Positions 1-13,410 of a stretch of 64,000 nucleotides of DNA are shown one piece after another. The stretch covers positions 62,001-126,000 of the forward strand of contig VSJF01000002.1 in the NCBI GenBank assembly GCA_009739215.1, read 5' to 3'. Origin of the DNA: Floccularia luteovirens (Eukaryota; Basidiomycota; Agaricomycetes; Agaricales; Squamanitaceae). The position numbers were made by a program, and so were the translations under genes. Position 1 is the stretch's first letter. Every line of letters starts with the position of its first letter. Below the pieces are notes generated by a model. It saw nothing but the letters and a program-made list of their open reading frames with translations. It was not told the DNA's origin and made no database searches.

Positions 1-159
1 CATGTGAACGACGGCCAAACTGTTGTCACGTTGAACAAAGCGCTTAATGTCTTCTTCTTGACAATGTGTTGTTGCTTCACATGGTGCTCAAGCGCTGAGG
101 TGTCAGGAAACCGGCCAACCACCTGTCCGAGTGCTGCCATACAAGTAAATCTTCACCAG

Positions 160-487
160 TATCACTGACACGTGTTGACCCTATCATTTAACTATCGTTC
201 CATCTAAGCTTCACAGCACTGCCTGAACTTTGCCTTTACAGGATCAGTCTCTTGCTGTGTGTCCGCATTTCTCCCTGGCCTGAACCATTCCTTGTGCAAC
301 CTCACTAACCTGCTTTCTGACTTCCAACGTGTAAACCCACCCAGCTTTGAGCACGACGCTAATACCACACCCTTGTTTTCAAGTTGTCGCCATCGATCGT
401 CAAATCAGCAATGAACCCAGTATCCTCGATGCAAGTTGTAAAATAGCAAGTCCACTTCATTAACTTCTATTCTCTTCACTAACTCAT
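160..487 (+). promoter_or_regulatory. Promoter and 5' leader of NLR1, shared with the other NLR copies
   Basis: This non-coding stretch aligns by eye with the reverse complement of the DNA upstream of NLR2 (about 38,726-39,070) and NLR4 (about 53,873-54,130). The best conserved blocks are CACTGACACGTGTTG near 170, CTGGCCTGAACCATTCCT near 276 and TTGCTTTCTGACTTCCAA-like DNA near 310. A leader starting with ATG at 411 recurs in all four copies. In NLR1 that upstream frame stops after 11 codons, at a TAG near 444. The conservation outside coding sequence suggests promoter and leader duplicated together with the gene. The first 160 bases hold nothing I recognise. Confidence 0.55.
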
Positions 488-3400
488 ATATATAGCACCC
501 CGAGAACCCATTTCGTCTTGGCAGGTCAGTCACGATGTAGTTCTCTGTTCATGTATCTTGCCTCAATACTCACTATTCTTGACAGTAACCAACCTGAGAG
601 GCAAGAACCTGCCAAACATACACAGAATCACGAGCCCAGCCTATTATGTTGTTGTCAAGGTCGATGACACGGAGATAAAAACGACAGTTTCAACAAAAAG
701 AAATAAATCACCATCATGGGAGAAAGTGTTTAAATTGTATGTGCTACCCGCATTATATGATGAATATGAGTGATGACATTTGATACAGCGCTGCGACTAA
801 CTCCTCCATCCTCAGAATCAAAGTGTATTGTGCACATGTCGAGAATTCTGGGGAAGATCACGTTGTCTGCGAGACTAAGGAAGCTTTGCAGATTGGAGAA
901 AGTTTATCTCGTAATGAAGGTAATGACTTACTTTGCTCTCCCCCGAGATACCATTAACATAAACTCGTTCAGATGTCGTGTGTACCCTCGATGTAGTTCA
1001 CCCAAGATCGCGGGAGAAAGATCGCACAATAACGTTACGACTCAGGGTTGATAGCCTCACCATTCCATCGTCCACCGACGTTGGGTCATTGTCCGACAGT
1101 ACTGTCGCTAAAGAAGTTCCGATACCTGACCAAGAATACCAAATAATCAGTGAAAGATGGAAGCGTTTGTTGACTTCCCTCGAGTCGTTCTGCTTGATTG
1201 CCAAAGACATTGCCGAGGTACGTGATACAGACTTTCACTGTCGTATTCATCATCCTCATAGATGCACTCAGATTGACCCAAAGGCAAAAGTGGCAGTGGC
1301 CGCAGTCTCAGTCGTTTTGAAGGTATTTATTCCAATTTCGAAAACTTCTATGATATTGAGCACCTATCTATACAAGGTCATCACCGATCAGATTAAACTT
1401 GATGAGAAGATCGACGACCTGGTTTCTTTGCTAGCAGACCTATATAACTGGTTACAAGATGGAAAATCATTGAGGAAGATAAGGTCTTTTGAAGAGACTG
1501 TTATAAAGCTTTTGAAACACACATCTGAATGTGCCTATTTCATCCGCAAATATTACGAGACATATTCCTTTCGTTCGTACATTTTTCAATGTCCTTGTTT
1601 TCCGCTAATGCGACCTTGTCTTCCAGTGCGACGTGCCATCGAGAATATAGGGTCTGAGGTTAATGCAAAGATCACCCAGTATCAATCGTTATTCGACATG
1701 TTGAGGATCGAGCTTATATTGGGTACAAGCTTACAAACGACATTGCTCTCAGTCGAAATATTCAAGAAAGTCACAAACATTGGTAAGAATAACGGATCTT
1801 CAAGCAACACAGTTTAATTATTTTTGTTTCACAGAAATTCAAACATATCTCAATCGCTTCCCATGTCTGGAGCGGACAGCTTTCGATCCAAAATATGCCG
1901 CAATGCGAGGCACTCATCTTGACACGTCTATCGATCCCATCCTGGATTGGGTAGCTGGGGCAGATAAAACTGAGAAACCCGTCTTTCTTTTGCTTGGAGC
2001 TGCAGGGAGTGGCAAATCGTCAATTGCTCATTTCGTCGCGCGGCACTTTTATGCAGAGGAGCGACTAGGGTGCGGAATATTCTTGCATGGTGGGATCGAA
2101 AACCGAAACTCGCAGAGGATAAGTGGCACCATCATACGACTGCTAGCCCAGTTTGATCCAGCGATCGAACAAAGGATGAGTGGGCCAATCACTAACCCAG
2201 ATATTGCTCTGGCAGATATAGGACGGCAATTTGACGAGTTGGTCGTTACACCGCTAGAGAATTTGGAGATGGTGGGACCAGTTCTTGTTATTATAGATGG
2301 CCTCGACGGGTGTGGAGATGCGGAAGACCGTTCGCGCGTCTTGTCAATTTTCACAGACAACTCACTGATGACTCGGCTCCCTCCAAATTTCCGATTTCTC
2401 ATTACATCGTGCCCAAGACAAGACATTCAAAAAATCTGCATGAAACTGAACCATATCTGCCATCACACCATACCTGTTTTACCGAATGTAGAGAAAAATG
2501 AAAATCTAATTCGGACAACTTTCAACGATCTCGAGGTCGTACAATCCCCAGCATTGGAAGGATATGGGATAGACAGGATGAGGCATGAGTTCTTGCGGCG
2601 GGCAGGAGGCGATGACATATGGACTTCAGTTGCCTGCAGGGCTCTGCAACGTTCATGTTTAAGCGGGTTCGCTGACATCCTTCTTATTCGACCGTTTCCT
2701 GCAACACTGCAAGACTCGACAACCCGGTTGCATGCTAGTATCTTTGAAGCATTCATCACACCACCTTGGATCGTGCACCTCCGCACCCTGCTTCTTTTTG
2801 GGACCGACCACGTCTTTTATCTTGTGCTGATCAGCCATGAACAGGACTCTGAGGACATTGGCGATATCAACCAGATCGCACGTGGATTAGGAATCGTGAT
2901 AATACCTATCGTCACCTCTACAAATGGAAGTTTGCGGGATGTGATTGCGGATTTCTTGACCCACGAACGGCATTGCATTGATCATACATCATACGTGGAG
3001 CAGAGTCTCTGTGGCGTTGCTGAAGCATGCTTGGACGGGATGAACGGATCACTGCGGCATAATATGTGTGGTTTATCAACAACATCCCATATGGACATTG
3101 AAATTAGTGGATTGACTCAGCTCGTCGAGAAGCACATACCAAAGGATGTACAATATGCGGTCGTGAATTGGCTGATGCACATACTGGAGATCAAACGACC
3201 GAGTGATGCTTTGCTGAAGAAGCTGCATGAGCTATTATTCGAACATTTGTTGCATTGGATCGAGGTGCTGAGTGTGATAGGATGTCTCGATGAAGATAAA
3301 GTGTGTAGATCGCTACAACTGCTCGATGAGCACATTTCCGTGAGTGTTGTGGTTGATAGGCGGGATTTTTCTGATGTTTATGGATTACTGCGTACATTTC

Positions 3401-4755
3401 AGAGCCATGACAAAGATGGATCGTATTCCAAACTTTGCAGAATGATCAAAGACGCTACCAGGTTCCTTCGCTCGTATGGTTCCACAATATGTCAAGCACA
3501 CCTCCACACATACATCTCCGCCCTGCCCCTATTCCCATCGCATACACTTCTTCACAAAACGTACATTGGAGAAGTGATTGATGAGAGGCCACGAATTTCT
3601 TCAAACATAAATACTGATCCTCTTTACGTCGTCCAACGGTATAGTGGTGATTTTAACAGTATTACATTATCACGGAGTGGCTCTCAAGTTGTCTGTTGCG
3701 ATGATGCTGGAACAGTTCGTATATGCAACACAAAGAGTGGAGAAGAGGTCCACAAGTTGAAGGGCCATTCAGGTTCGATCTGGGATGCAAAGTTCTCGCC
3801 TGACGGACAGAGGGTCGCTAGTGGTGGTGAGGATGGAACAATTCATATCTGGGATGTTCAGACTGGTCGACTAATTAACAAATTGACTCACAATGATTGG
3901 GTTAGTTGTGTTGAATTCTCTCTCGATGGCTCAAAGCTTGTTGGTCGCTCTAGGAATGACATCATCACATGGAAATCGGACACTGGTGACGTCATCGGAA
4001 AACGACAAATCAAAACTTATTGCGCACATGCGACATTCTCACCTGACGGACAACAAATAGCAACAACGGCAAAAGATAAAATCTTGATCTTCGATTTCAA
4101 ACTTGAAAATGAAGTTGCTGCGCTCGACGGTCACAAAAACTTAGTCCAACAAATTGCGTGGTCGCTCGATGCATCAAAGTTGGCCTCTTCATCAAAGACA
4201 GAGACACTGCTCTGGGATGCAAGGCAGAAGTCTCTGATTGCTGTCTTGGACGCAAAAGTTGGAAATATCACGTCTCTAAGATTTACCGCCAATCAACTTT
4301 CTCTCGTTACGGGAATCTATTATAGTGGAACCCTCCTCCACACATGGGACATCAATACACCAAATCATCGAATCACAAAACTCATCACTCGTCAGGATGT
4401 TTTGAGCGCAGATGTACGTTTGGACCTTGGACGAGTCGTAGTTGGGAAGAGGCGTGGTGGCATGCTCATGTGGGACATCGAGTCCCTTCAGACACTTTCC
4501 CCCAAAGACATTGACGATCTACTTATCATATCTGCTCATACTCCTACTATCACATTTCACAAGCCCTTCAATCCGCTTCGATTAGCGCATCACGTCAATC
4601 TCAACGGTTGGCTATGCACACATGATGGGCAGAAGATTGTTTGGGTTTCGAAATGTAAGCCACCTTATAAAATCAGGCGCTCTACTGGGAAATTGGAGTT
4701 TTTTGGCCACAATGACGAGATTGGATTGGTTATGGAGTCTTCTTCGATTGAGTAG
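488..4755 (+). CDS. NLR1: C2-NACHT-WD40 STAND protein (NLR-like), expected start codon changed to ATA
   Basis: Fungal NLR-like proteins are STAND ATPases thought to act in non-self recognition and programmed cell death. The model has nine exons: 488-524, 586-736, 789-919, 973-1217, 1272-1322, 1377-1572, 1627-1782, 1835-3339 and 3403-4755. They join in one frame of about 1,274 codons. Residues 1-135 form a C2-like beta sandwich. Residues 135-320 form a helical segment. NACHT follows, with Walker A GAAGSGKSS (about 376-384) and Walker B VLVIIDGLD (about 471-479). A helical linker leads to seven WD-type repeats (about 905-1190). Introns were placed by comparison with NLR2 and NLR3. At the position of their ATG this copy reads ATA (488-490), and no in-frame ATG lies between it and an upstream stop. 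The rest is open. It may start elsewhere, use a non-AUG codon, or be a recent pseudogene. Confidence 0.8.
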
Positions 4756-7249
4756 TTGTGTATTTACACCTAAATGCCTGACTTATTCACCTCATCTGTA
4801 CCCATTAGCTTTGGGGTAGGTAAATTATGAGTATGTGGACGTGGGAAGAGAAAGTTGTAGGTTATGAGCTATGAATCGATGAACGTTGAACAGCGATATA
4901 TGATGCAACTTTACAGTATCCCGGTGACCACCAATCTCGTTCCTGGGGAACACTAATATGCTTCAGATCCAACACACAAATCCAGGGTGTAAAATTGACA
5001 CTGGACATTTGTCAAAAAGAGGGGGCACTCGATCGAGCCGTAGGATCATTATGACAGACGGGCTCAGTCAAGATCATTTCAAATCCTAAATAAGCTACTG
5101 ACTACTAAGGGATTAAATGAATTCATTCAACCACCTTTATACCTGAAGCATTAAGTCAACCGTTTTGGGGACTTGCCCGTACTGTGGTATACTCACCTCG
5201 ATGTCCTTGCGGACACTCTACCTCAAAAGTCAAGATTTCGCCTCGTAATTGTGGGGCTAACGCCAAATACCAATGAACCAATGGTAGGCCGAAAAAAAAC
5301 TTAACATTTATCCACTAACTGAGGAGTCTTTTCGTTCTTCGACCATTATTCCAAGCTAACGTTTTGAGGTGGAGAGAATACTGCGAATATTGTGGCTTGT
5401 AAACAACGAAATTGATAAGTTTACATTCCGGATTACGACTCATCCCAAAAGTGTTTGTTTCTAATATTCTTTGGGGTCTACAATCTACTTCTCACCTTGG
5501 ACAACATCCGTATTTTCTGAATCATATTGAATCATATGTAATGGGGCAATTTCACTTGGTTCGACATCACACATCAACGCGTTACACCTTTTGATCACTA
5601 GATATGCCTTCCATTAACATAAACTTCCATCTCCCCTTCGTTCGCAAAGAGCTTATTCTATTTGATGGCCTCAACTTTCTTTAAATTCATGATTGACAGT
5701 AAATTTCAACTATAATATGTGTAACCTTGCACTGACAATGTACTACTAGACTGCTTGGCGTTTACTCGATGCTGGGCACGGGGTCATAGTAGTAGCTGAG
5801 AAGTGGGCAGCATTGCTAGAATATATCACATCCCGAATTGCCGGTGCCCCGTAAGTGTCCCACATATGAGGCCCCCCTGCTCACATACCCACAACAGACC
5901 ATTCATTTGGGAGTGGCCTCCGCAGTATGTGGCAAACATCAAAACTACATATCGCTTGAAAAATGCAAGGAATGGTGGATGACATCCTACCGCAACTTCG
6001 AGACTATGATGCACATCCTCCCTATTGAGGATCACGGTATCAGAATGCGCACCGCCAATTTTCCTTCTTCCAACCCCTTGGGAACATCCTGCCACACTCA
6101 GCACATAGCAAGTTGCTGACTTGAAGCGAGGTCTTTCTTTTGTCACTGATGAACGGGAGAATATATTGAATTTGAAGCGGTTGAAACCTCACGTGGAAAA
6201 CGGGGTTGAGAAGAAAGGTCATTTTTCGTACTTTTTTAACAGCATCTTTGCTGCTCATTGGAGCAACGAAATTCTGAGTATGAGAATGTTTCTACCCTTG
6301 ACCAACAGCCACGTTCATTCGCTTGTGAGGCTGAGAGACCGGTTGACTGCTTAGCGCTTATGGATTGAAGGTTCTGAGACGCCGGCAGACTCGGGCCCAT
6401 GTCAATTTTTTTCTCTCAAGTTAGACCAAGTGAACACCCACTTTTTCTGATACTTGAAAAGATTTTTTCCGATATCCATCCCTCTCTTCTCCGCAAAGTC
6501 ATCTCTCCGCTAGTAAAATGGGCAAAGCATAACTGACAGTGAGCGTGAAGGTATAAAATTCATTGTAGTAATCGAGTGAATCAAACATACTCTATCCTTC
6601 TGAACGATTGAACCCTCCTGGGAATCCTGCTGCCTGAACGACTACTGGGCTCCCATCTTATCACCCGTAAGCCCCTTTGCCATCATTATGAACCATGCTG
6701 ATATCCAGCTGTTACAGATAAAACACACCCTCTTTATGCTTAAAATGTAAAACATTTGATCCGGGTAAGACGGATTCCTGCACCCCTTACAGAGCATCAG
6801 AAGCAAAATCCTTGGGGCACAGAACATCATTCTCGAACATAATTTGATATTACGAAACCACAACACCAAAATGTGTTACACCAGACATCCAGTTGCTTGT
6901 ATCTTGCAGGATAGTCATGTCATCATATTCAAGTAAGTAATCTTGTTACATTCCATACTAGTCATCATACCCATCCTCAAAAGCATGGTATATGTCGTAG
7001 CTCAAGCTTGGACTTTTAGAAAATATTACATGACGACATCGGTTCCCCAGTCACCAACAGCATACAGTCCATCAATGATATCAATGAAAGCACAATACCA
7101 TGGCCTGTCATCTGTCTCAATACTATATTTATCGTACTCTGATGCTATACTTTCAACAATTGATCCATGGACATCGTCACACTATGTCACCAACAACCGA
7201 TTCATAAGGCTTATAATTGGGGGACAGAAGTCCGACTGACTTGAAAAAA
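4756..7249. other. Intergenic, no gene recognised
   Basis: Only short overlapping open frames on both strands occur here, for example 5826-6146 (-) and 6943-7239 (+). None shows family motifs, paralogue support or a convincing exon structure. The first 60 bases match the 3' ends of the other NLR genes and are probably the NLR1 3' UTR. The rest is AT-rich spacer. Confidence 0.5.
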
Positions 7250-8643
7250 ATGGCCTCCGCACAGGTAATGGGTGTGTAAGTGGTATATTTCATTATTCTC
7301 GGATCCTTTTTTCTTATTTTCGTTCACATATTAGAGCTGGACCTTTAGTAAGATTTACCCTATTGATCAACAATCGTCACTGAACCAGTATTAGATTGTT
7401 GGATACCTGCTCAACTGGGGCCTCTTTGGCGTACTCTCAGTTCAGGTTTGTAAGTAAAGGAAATGTTATTATCGAGTATCAATACTGAATATTTGATGAG
7501 ATATATACTCTTTGGCATTCCCCAAAGACCGGGTATACAACAAGCTTTTGGTTCTTGGAATCTACATTCTCGAAGTCACCCAATCCGTTTTGATGGCTCA
7601 TGATTTGTTCAGAACATTTGCAAGTGGTTTTGGCAGTGTCGAGATTCTGATGTCTACACGGCTCATTGGGATTTTTCTACCTATAATCAATTCAATTGGT
7701 GTGTGTGTGTCCTGTGTTCTTGGGATACTCTATAACGATAATGTAGTCGCTTTCTTCGTGCAAACTTTCTATGGGTACCGAATCAAGCTTTTGTCCGGGT
7801 CAAATGTCCTCCCCATTTTGATTTTTGTGGTGACTAGTCTAATTAACTGAAGAATTATCTCGGGACTGATAAATTTGGTGTAGATGTCGCTTATACAGCT
7901 AGTTGGAGGTTTTATTTGCGGTATCCGAAGTCAAACAGCTGGTCAAGTAACCAATCTGGTTACCTTGCCTGACCGACTTGGGCATGGAGTAAGATCTAAC
8001 CATCTCTTGACAAGTTTTATAATTGAATCATCTACGTACAGTTATTTGACGTGACAACCGCGGTCTGTGATATTACCATAGCAGTTTACTTGGCGTATTA
8101 TGTTCGGCACCTACCAGGCTGTTGTTTTAATTCTTACTGATTACTTTCTACTAGCTTTCCGGAACTAAACCAGCCTTTAGGTGTACACAGTCACTTATCT
8201 CGCGCATTGTATTTTTAAGCATTGGAACAGGTTTCGTTACTGGTTAGTTCCTTGAAACCTATACCTTCTTTGCAATGTACTTACACGAAATCCCAACAAA
8301 AGCGACAGTGGCAGTGATTGATCTCGCCCTGTATTATGCGTTCCCGGGGACTGCCATATTTATACCACCTCTCTCTGTGCTTGGAAAATCATATTCCAAC
8401 TCAATGATGGTTATGCTCAACAGCAGAGCTACTATTCACGTTGAACGCAAGATCCCCGAAGGTGTTGCTGTGGTACTAGAGGACATGCATTTAAAAAGGA
8501 GGGATAGATCGTTGTCACTCCCCAATTGTCATCTCTCTAACAAAGAGGACACTTCGATTGAGGGTCGAATCGATATACTCGTAAAGTCAGGAGCGTCCAG
8601 TTGTGGAGTGAACACATGTGAATCGACATCGGCAACCACCTGA
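7250..8643 (+). CDS. DUF6534-type seven-helix membrane protein
   Basis: The family is an abundant basidiomycete group of integral membrane proteins of unknown function. The first exon (7250-7275, MASAQVMGV) splices to two tiny exons (7335-7347 and 7395-7449), giving GPLIVGYLLNWGLFGVLSVQ. Further exons give YIYSLAFPKDR, a helix with FLPIINSI, then VAFFVQTFYGYRI, a SLIQLVGGFICGIRSQ segment, LFDVTTAVCDITIAVYLAYY and finally VIDLALYYAFPGT followed by YSNSMMVMLNSR. This order of helices and the closing YSNS..LNSR motif fit DUF6534. The C-terminal tail is hydrophilic. Several introns are only 45-55 bp. It is separated from the reductase pair by 0.8 kb, so membership in that putative cluster is only inferred from position. 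Confidence 0.8.
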
Positions 8644-9417
8644 TGTCTTGAGCTTCAGCTTTGATCATCTTTGACTTTCCGAATCCTAGTGTTTTGAGTA
8701 CATATGTTTGCGCGTATTTTTCTATGTACGGCGAAAGGTTTGGCTGGCGTTGACTTTACTGTATAATTTTTGTGTCGGCACTTTACAACTTACAACATCC
8801 AAAATTTTTGTAAAAACTTTCAATTTGAGCATTACAGTAAGGAATTTAGATGTAATACATGTACACGTGTACGTATACAAAGGCTCAACAGACAGTTGCA
8901 GTTGCATAATACTTCGGATACACACATCAATCTACGATGGATGTCTTTTTGGAGCACTGTTGGATATTTGACTGAACTCTAGCTGGGTACGTACATATGT
9001 TTGGACATCAACGATCGAATGCTACATGGTTTCAATGTCTCAATGGAGTAGAAACTTGATGCGAATGGAACGTTCAAAATATCAAGTTGCCGGTCAGTTC
9101 ACACGTGAATGAAGACCTGAAAAGAGGGTCATTTTCCTTACCATCAAACCAATGTCATCAACTTCAGCTTCTATTGTAAAATATTTGTGAGCCCTACAAT
9201 GGGACCCTTCGGGATATACTAAGTAAATTACCTGTTGCAAAACCTCCCGTCACATCTATCTATAACTTTTCAACCTAGCCCCTGACTCCCTCAGTATCGC
9301 ACACACCCCCGGTTTCTGTGGATCATTTATCATTTTGATACGGTCAGCATGTCTCCCCGAGCGAAGTCCAAAGAAGCTCCCTATTTAAGGTCAGCTTAGT
9401 GAGTAGTTAAATATATA
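8644..9417. other. Intergenic spacer before the reductase pair
   Basis: I see no gene here. Short overlapping frames around 8708-8982 lack motifs and overlap each other on both strands. The last 200 bases should hold the promoter of the first reductase gene; I could not identify a clear TATA element. Confidence 0.5.
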
Positions 9418-12400
9418 ATGACAGCCAGAAGATTGGAATTAATCTGCACCATAGCCATGCACAAGCCAACAGATTTGGTACAACCTCCATACGACTGCTC
9501 GGTCACTGTCCCAGAAACCATCGAATTCCACTGGAAGCATAATGCAAAGTATCCTGCATATGTCTACAAAGAAGATGACGCTGCACGTATCACAGAGATT
9601 TCATATCTAGAATTTGGACGTGCGGTGCATCGTGTCGCTCATGCTTTACGCCCTAATCGTGGTGGTCGGGAAAATGAGGTAGTCGCATTAATTGCACTCA
9701 CAGACACAATCCAATATCAGGCCAACATGATTGGTCTGATAAAAGCTGGTCTTGTGGTAAGTGAAAGCCAACTGTAACGATCATTGCTATTAAGCTTTAT
9801 TATAGCCTTTCCCAATTTCACCTCGCAATACCCCCGCTGCGGTGATCAACTTACTAAAGAAGACAAACTGTCATCGTATGATAGCAACTCGAGTAACACT
9901 CAAGTCACTGCTCAGTGATATTGAAGCTGAAATTGTTGCAAATGATCCTGGATTCGTACTTGAAATTGAAGAAATACCACCACTGTCACTGATATATCCA
10001 AATCTTGGTAAAGAAACGGAACAAGATCCTTTTGAGCCTTATCCTGAACCAGAAACACGCCCGCCAATAACAAGTATCGCTCTATATCTGCATTCATCTG
10101 GAAGCACAGGGTTCGCAAAACCTATTGCTCATACTCATGAAGCAATGGTTCACTGGGCTGCATTCCGTTTGTTTCCATATGTTCACTATGGCTGCTATTA
10201 TACTAATGATACGCTTACTAGCTTGTATTGCAGAGCTCCGTGATTACCCAAAGGCGGGTGGTATAGCTGCGATGCATATGCCTTCTTTCCACGTTTTAGG
10301 CATTTGCGGCCAAGTGCTTCCCCCCTTGTACGCGTGCGTTTCAACTGCTGTGTATCCTCCTACTGCAAAAGCAGAACACATGTTACCCATAATGCCTACT
10401 CCTGACAATGTCCTTGATCACACTCGAAGAACGCAATCAATCACGATGCTCACTGTCCCAGCGTTTCTGCAGATATGGGCGCAAATTCCGGAGGCCGTGG
10501 ACGTACTACGAAATCTAGATATTGTGGTCAGTTTGTTCTGGTTGTATAAACGCTCTATGTTTTGAAAAGAATATTACAGCTATTCTCAGGTGGCACTGTT
10601 GCGCCGAAAATTGGGGATTTCCTGTATACGAATAGAGTGAATTTGAGGCCTATATACGGAGGCACAGAATTTGGAACTCCATCGAATATCATCCCTAGAC
10701 AAGGCGACGAAACCGAATGGTCATGGTTTTCATTTTGTGATAGAGCTGAACCCCGGTTGGTTCCTCATTCAGATAATAAATTTGAATGTCAATTGTTGGT
10801 GTGTAAGATTTATTACTCGGTCTTCACCTGGCATGAACTCATTTTATCAGACTTCGAACACACACCGGCTTTCTGTTGAAAACTTGTCTGATGTGAAGGG
10901 CTATGCCACATCAGATTTATTGGAGAGGCATCCCACAAAGCCTTATCTTTGGAGAGTGTGAGTCCTTACTACACATCATCTGGAAGTTCTCTGACGAAAT
11001 TTTGAATCAGGGTTGGTCGAGTTGATGACGTTATAATGCACTCTTCTGGTGAGAAGACAGTGCCAACGTCCACCGAAGAACTCGTGGTTAGCAACCCACT
11101 GTATGTCTTAAATGCCATATTTAACATTCATATTGATAATAAATCAAATATCAAGAGTAATGGGTGTGGTCATGTTCGGTCGTGATCATGATCAGCCCGG
11201 TATACTCATTGAGCCTAAAGCACAACATGCGATTGATGTAGATGACGAAGAGCAGGTGAAACGGTTTAGAAACCAGATTTGGTAGGTAGATTCTGGATAC
11301 GAAACCAACAAGTTCTGAACCAAACCCCCCAGGCCTGCAATGGAAGAAGCGAACAAATTGGTCCCTGCCTACAGCAAAATCTTCAAGGAGTTGATTATAG
11401 TGACTCGGATAGGCAAGCCTCTCCCGAGAGCCGGTAAAGGTACAGTGATGAGGAAGCTTGCCTTGCAAGCTTATGAAGAAGAAATCGAGGCTCTGTAAGG
11501 TTACATTTTGATATCCTGGTTTACATCAATAATCTGGATGAAATAGATATGCAGCAATTGAATCCACCGCCAAAGGTGGAAGTGTTAAACCACCAATGAC
11601 TTGGAGTGAGAAGGATATCAGGACGTGGTTATTAGAACAAGCAACAGATATAATCCCCGGACAGTATGATCCGTCGAGAGATCTGTTTGAGCAAGGATTT
11701 GACAGGTATACTTACTCTCATTCTCGGCCACTATGTATTTACTCATCGTGTACTCATCGTGTCAATTTCTAGTCTAAGTGCTGCTATCTTACGTCTCCGA
11801 ATGACAGGCGCTCTTCAATCCGCTGATAGTACGAGCGTTAAGGGAACATCTACAACACTGCCATTGACCACCATTTACAACTATCCTACGATCAACGGAC
11901 TTTCCGCATATCTAGCAGAACTTGTCGTCAATCCCCAACACAGCTTGTCTGACAAAAGCCATAGGGAAATTATTGAGGACATGATCAGTAAATATAGTGT
12001 CGGCTTCGGGACGGTTCCTACCCATGTCTCGCACTCGACCAGGGTTGTGATCCTTATCACTGGCACTACTGGCAATCTCGGTTCTCAGGTCTTGCAGTAC
12101 ATTTTACAGGACGACAATGTTCAGCGGATATACGCCTTGAACCGCCCATCAACCTCGCGTACGATTCTCCAACGCCATATTGACAGGTTCAAAGACAAAT
12201 CTCTTGATTCTTCTCTTCTGACATCATCAAAATTGATATATATCGAGGGTGATGCTGCAGAGGATCGCCTCGGTCTGCAGCCAGCGATGTATAATGAAGT
12301 AAGTATTTATCAGAGTTGCTCGACATATTCTGATTATATCAAAGCTTCGTAGTGCGGTCACTACTATCATTCACACTGCCTGGAGACTTGACTTTAACCT

Positions 12401-13410
12401 AACTCTAACTTCATATGAGCCCAATATACGTGGAACACGTAATCTAATTGACCTTGCCTTGTCTGGCCCACACGCATCCTCTGTCAAATTTTTGTTCACA
12501 TCTTCCATAACGTCTGCATCGTCATGGGACCAATCTAAAGGTGCATACCCTGAAGAGGTGTTGACGGATGCTAGCTACGCAATCGGTAATGGCTATGGAG
12601 AAGGAAAATATGTAGCTGAGAGGGTGAGTAATAGTTAGCTGTAATTTCATCATAGTACTGACTCTATTTTTTAGCTTCTCAAGAAGAGTGGGCTACAAGC
12701 TACATCCTTGAGAATTGGACAAATTAGTGGAGGCTATCCAAATGGCGCTTGGGCGACTAGTGATTGGGTGCCTATCCTTGTTAAATCCAGTCTCACACTG
12801 GGGTCGTTACCATCAATGCATGGGGTAGGAACCACAACTTCAGAACCTGTCGTAATTTAATCTTTTGTTGAAGGTTATCTCTTGGCTCCCAATGGATGTC
12901 GTTGCAAAAGCAATTCTGGAAACTGCATCTACAGCAGACACCACAGCCAGTGCTTTGAACCTGGTCCACCCTCGACCAACTGAATGGAATTCGTTGATAA
13001 AACACATCAACGACGCCTTGACAAAGGAGAGAAAGTTGCCTTCCCCTCTCCCTATCATACCTGTTCAGGAGTGGTTCGCTGTTCTAGAACGTAGTGCTAA
13101 GATCACTTCACCCGAAGAACAAGCTAAAATCGTACGTGTTTTTGCATTATTAAAACGTTAGATAGTAACCTCAAATCTCTTTATTTAGCCTGCCATCAAA
13201 CTGCTCGAATTCTTCCGTGGGTTATCTAACTCTGATCTTGTTATTGGGAAGGCAGGAGACGTAGATAAAAAAGAGGCTGGTGGTCTTCCAAAGCTTGCGA
13301 CCACCAAGATACAAGCTATCAGCAATTCCGTTAATACTGTGGCCCAAATTGGAGCTCGTGATGCAGCCTTATGGGTTCGGTATTGGAATGACGTTGGGCT
13401 TTTCGCTTAA
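9418..13410 (+). CDS. Adenylate-forming reductase A (A-T-R, NRPS-like carboxylic acid reductase)
   Basis: Enzymes of this type activate an aryl, alkyl or amino acid as the acyl-AMP, load it on a phosphopantetheine arm and reduce it to an aldehyde. Fourteen exons (9418-9756, 9806-10166, 10234-10526, 10580-10798, 10851-10957, 11011-11100, 11156-11281, 11333-11494, 11547-11705, 11773-12298, 12345-12623, 12675-12824, 12874-13131, 13189-13410) give 1,096 codons. The adenylation core has YLHSSGSTGFAKP (about 206-217) and YGGTEFG. The carrier domain has FDSLS, its Ser near 619, with the Ser codon split by an intron. The reductase has GTTGNLGSQ (about 714-722) and a short-chain-dehydrogenase YGEGK pair (about 877-881). 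An alternative ATG at 9457 aligns better with the start of paralogue B. Substrate cannot be read from the sequence. Confidence 0.9.

Noticed and set aside
770..1051. Open frame within NLR1 with its own start
   Set aside because: It is out of frame with the C2 domain; the spliced reading matches NLR2 and NLR3.
5826..6146. 106-codon minus-strand and 93-codon plus-strand frames overlapping each other
   Set aside because: No motif, no paralogue, both strands equally open; likely chance frames.
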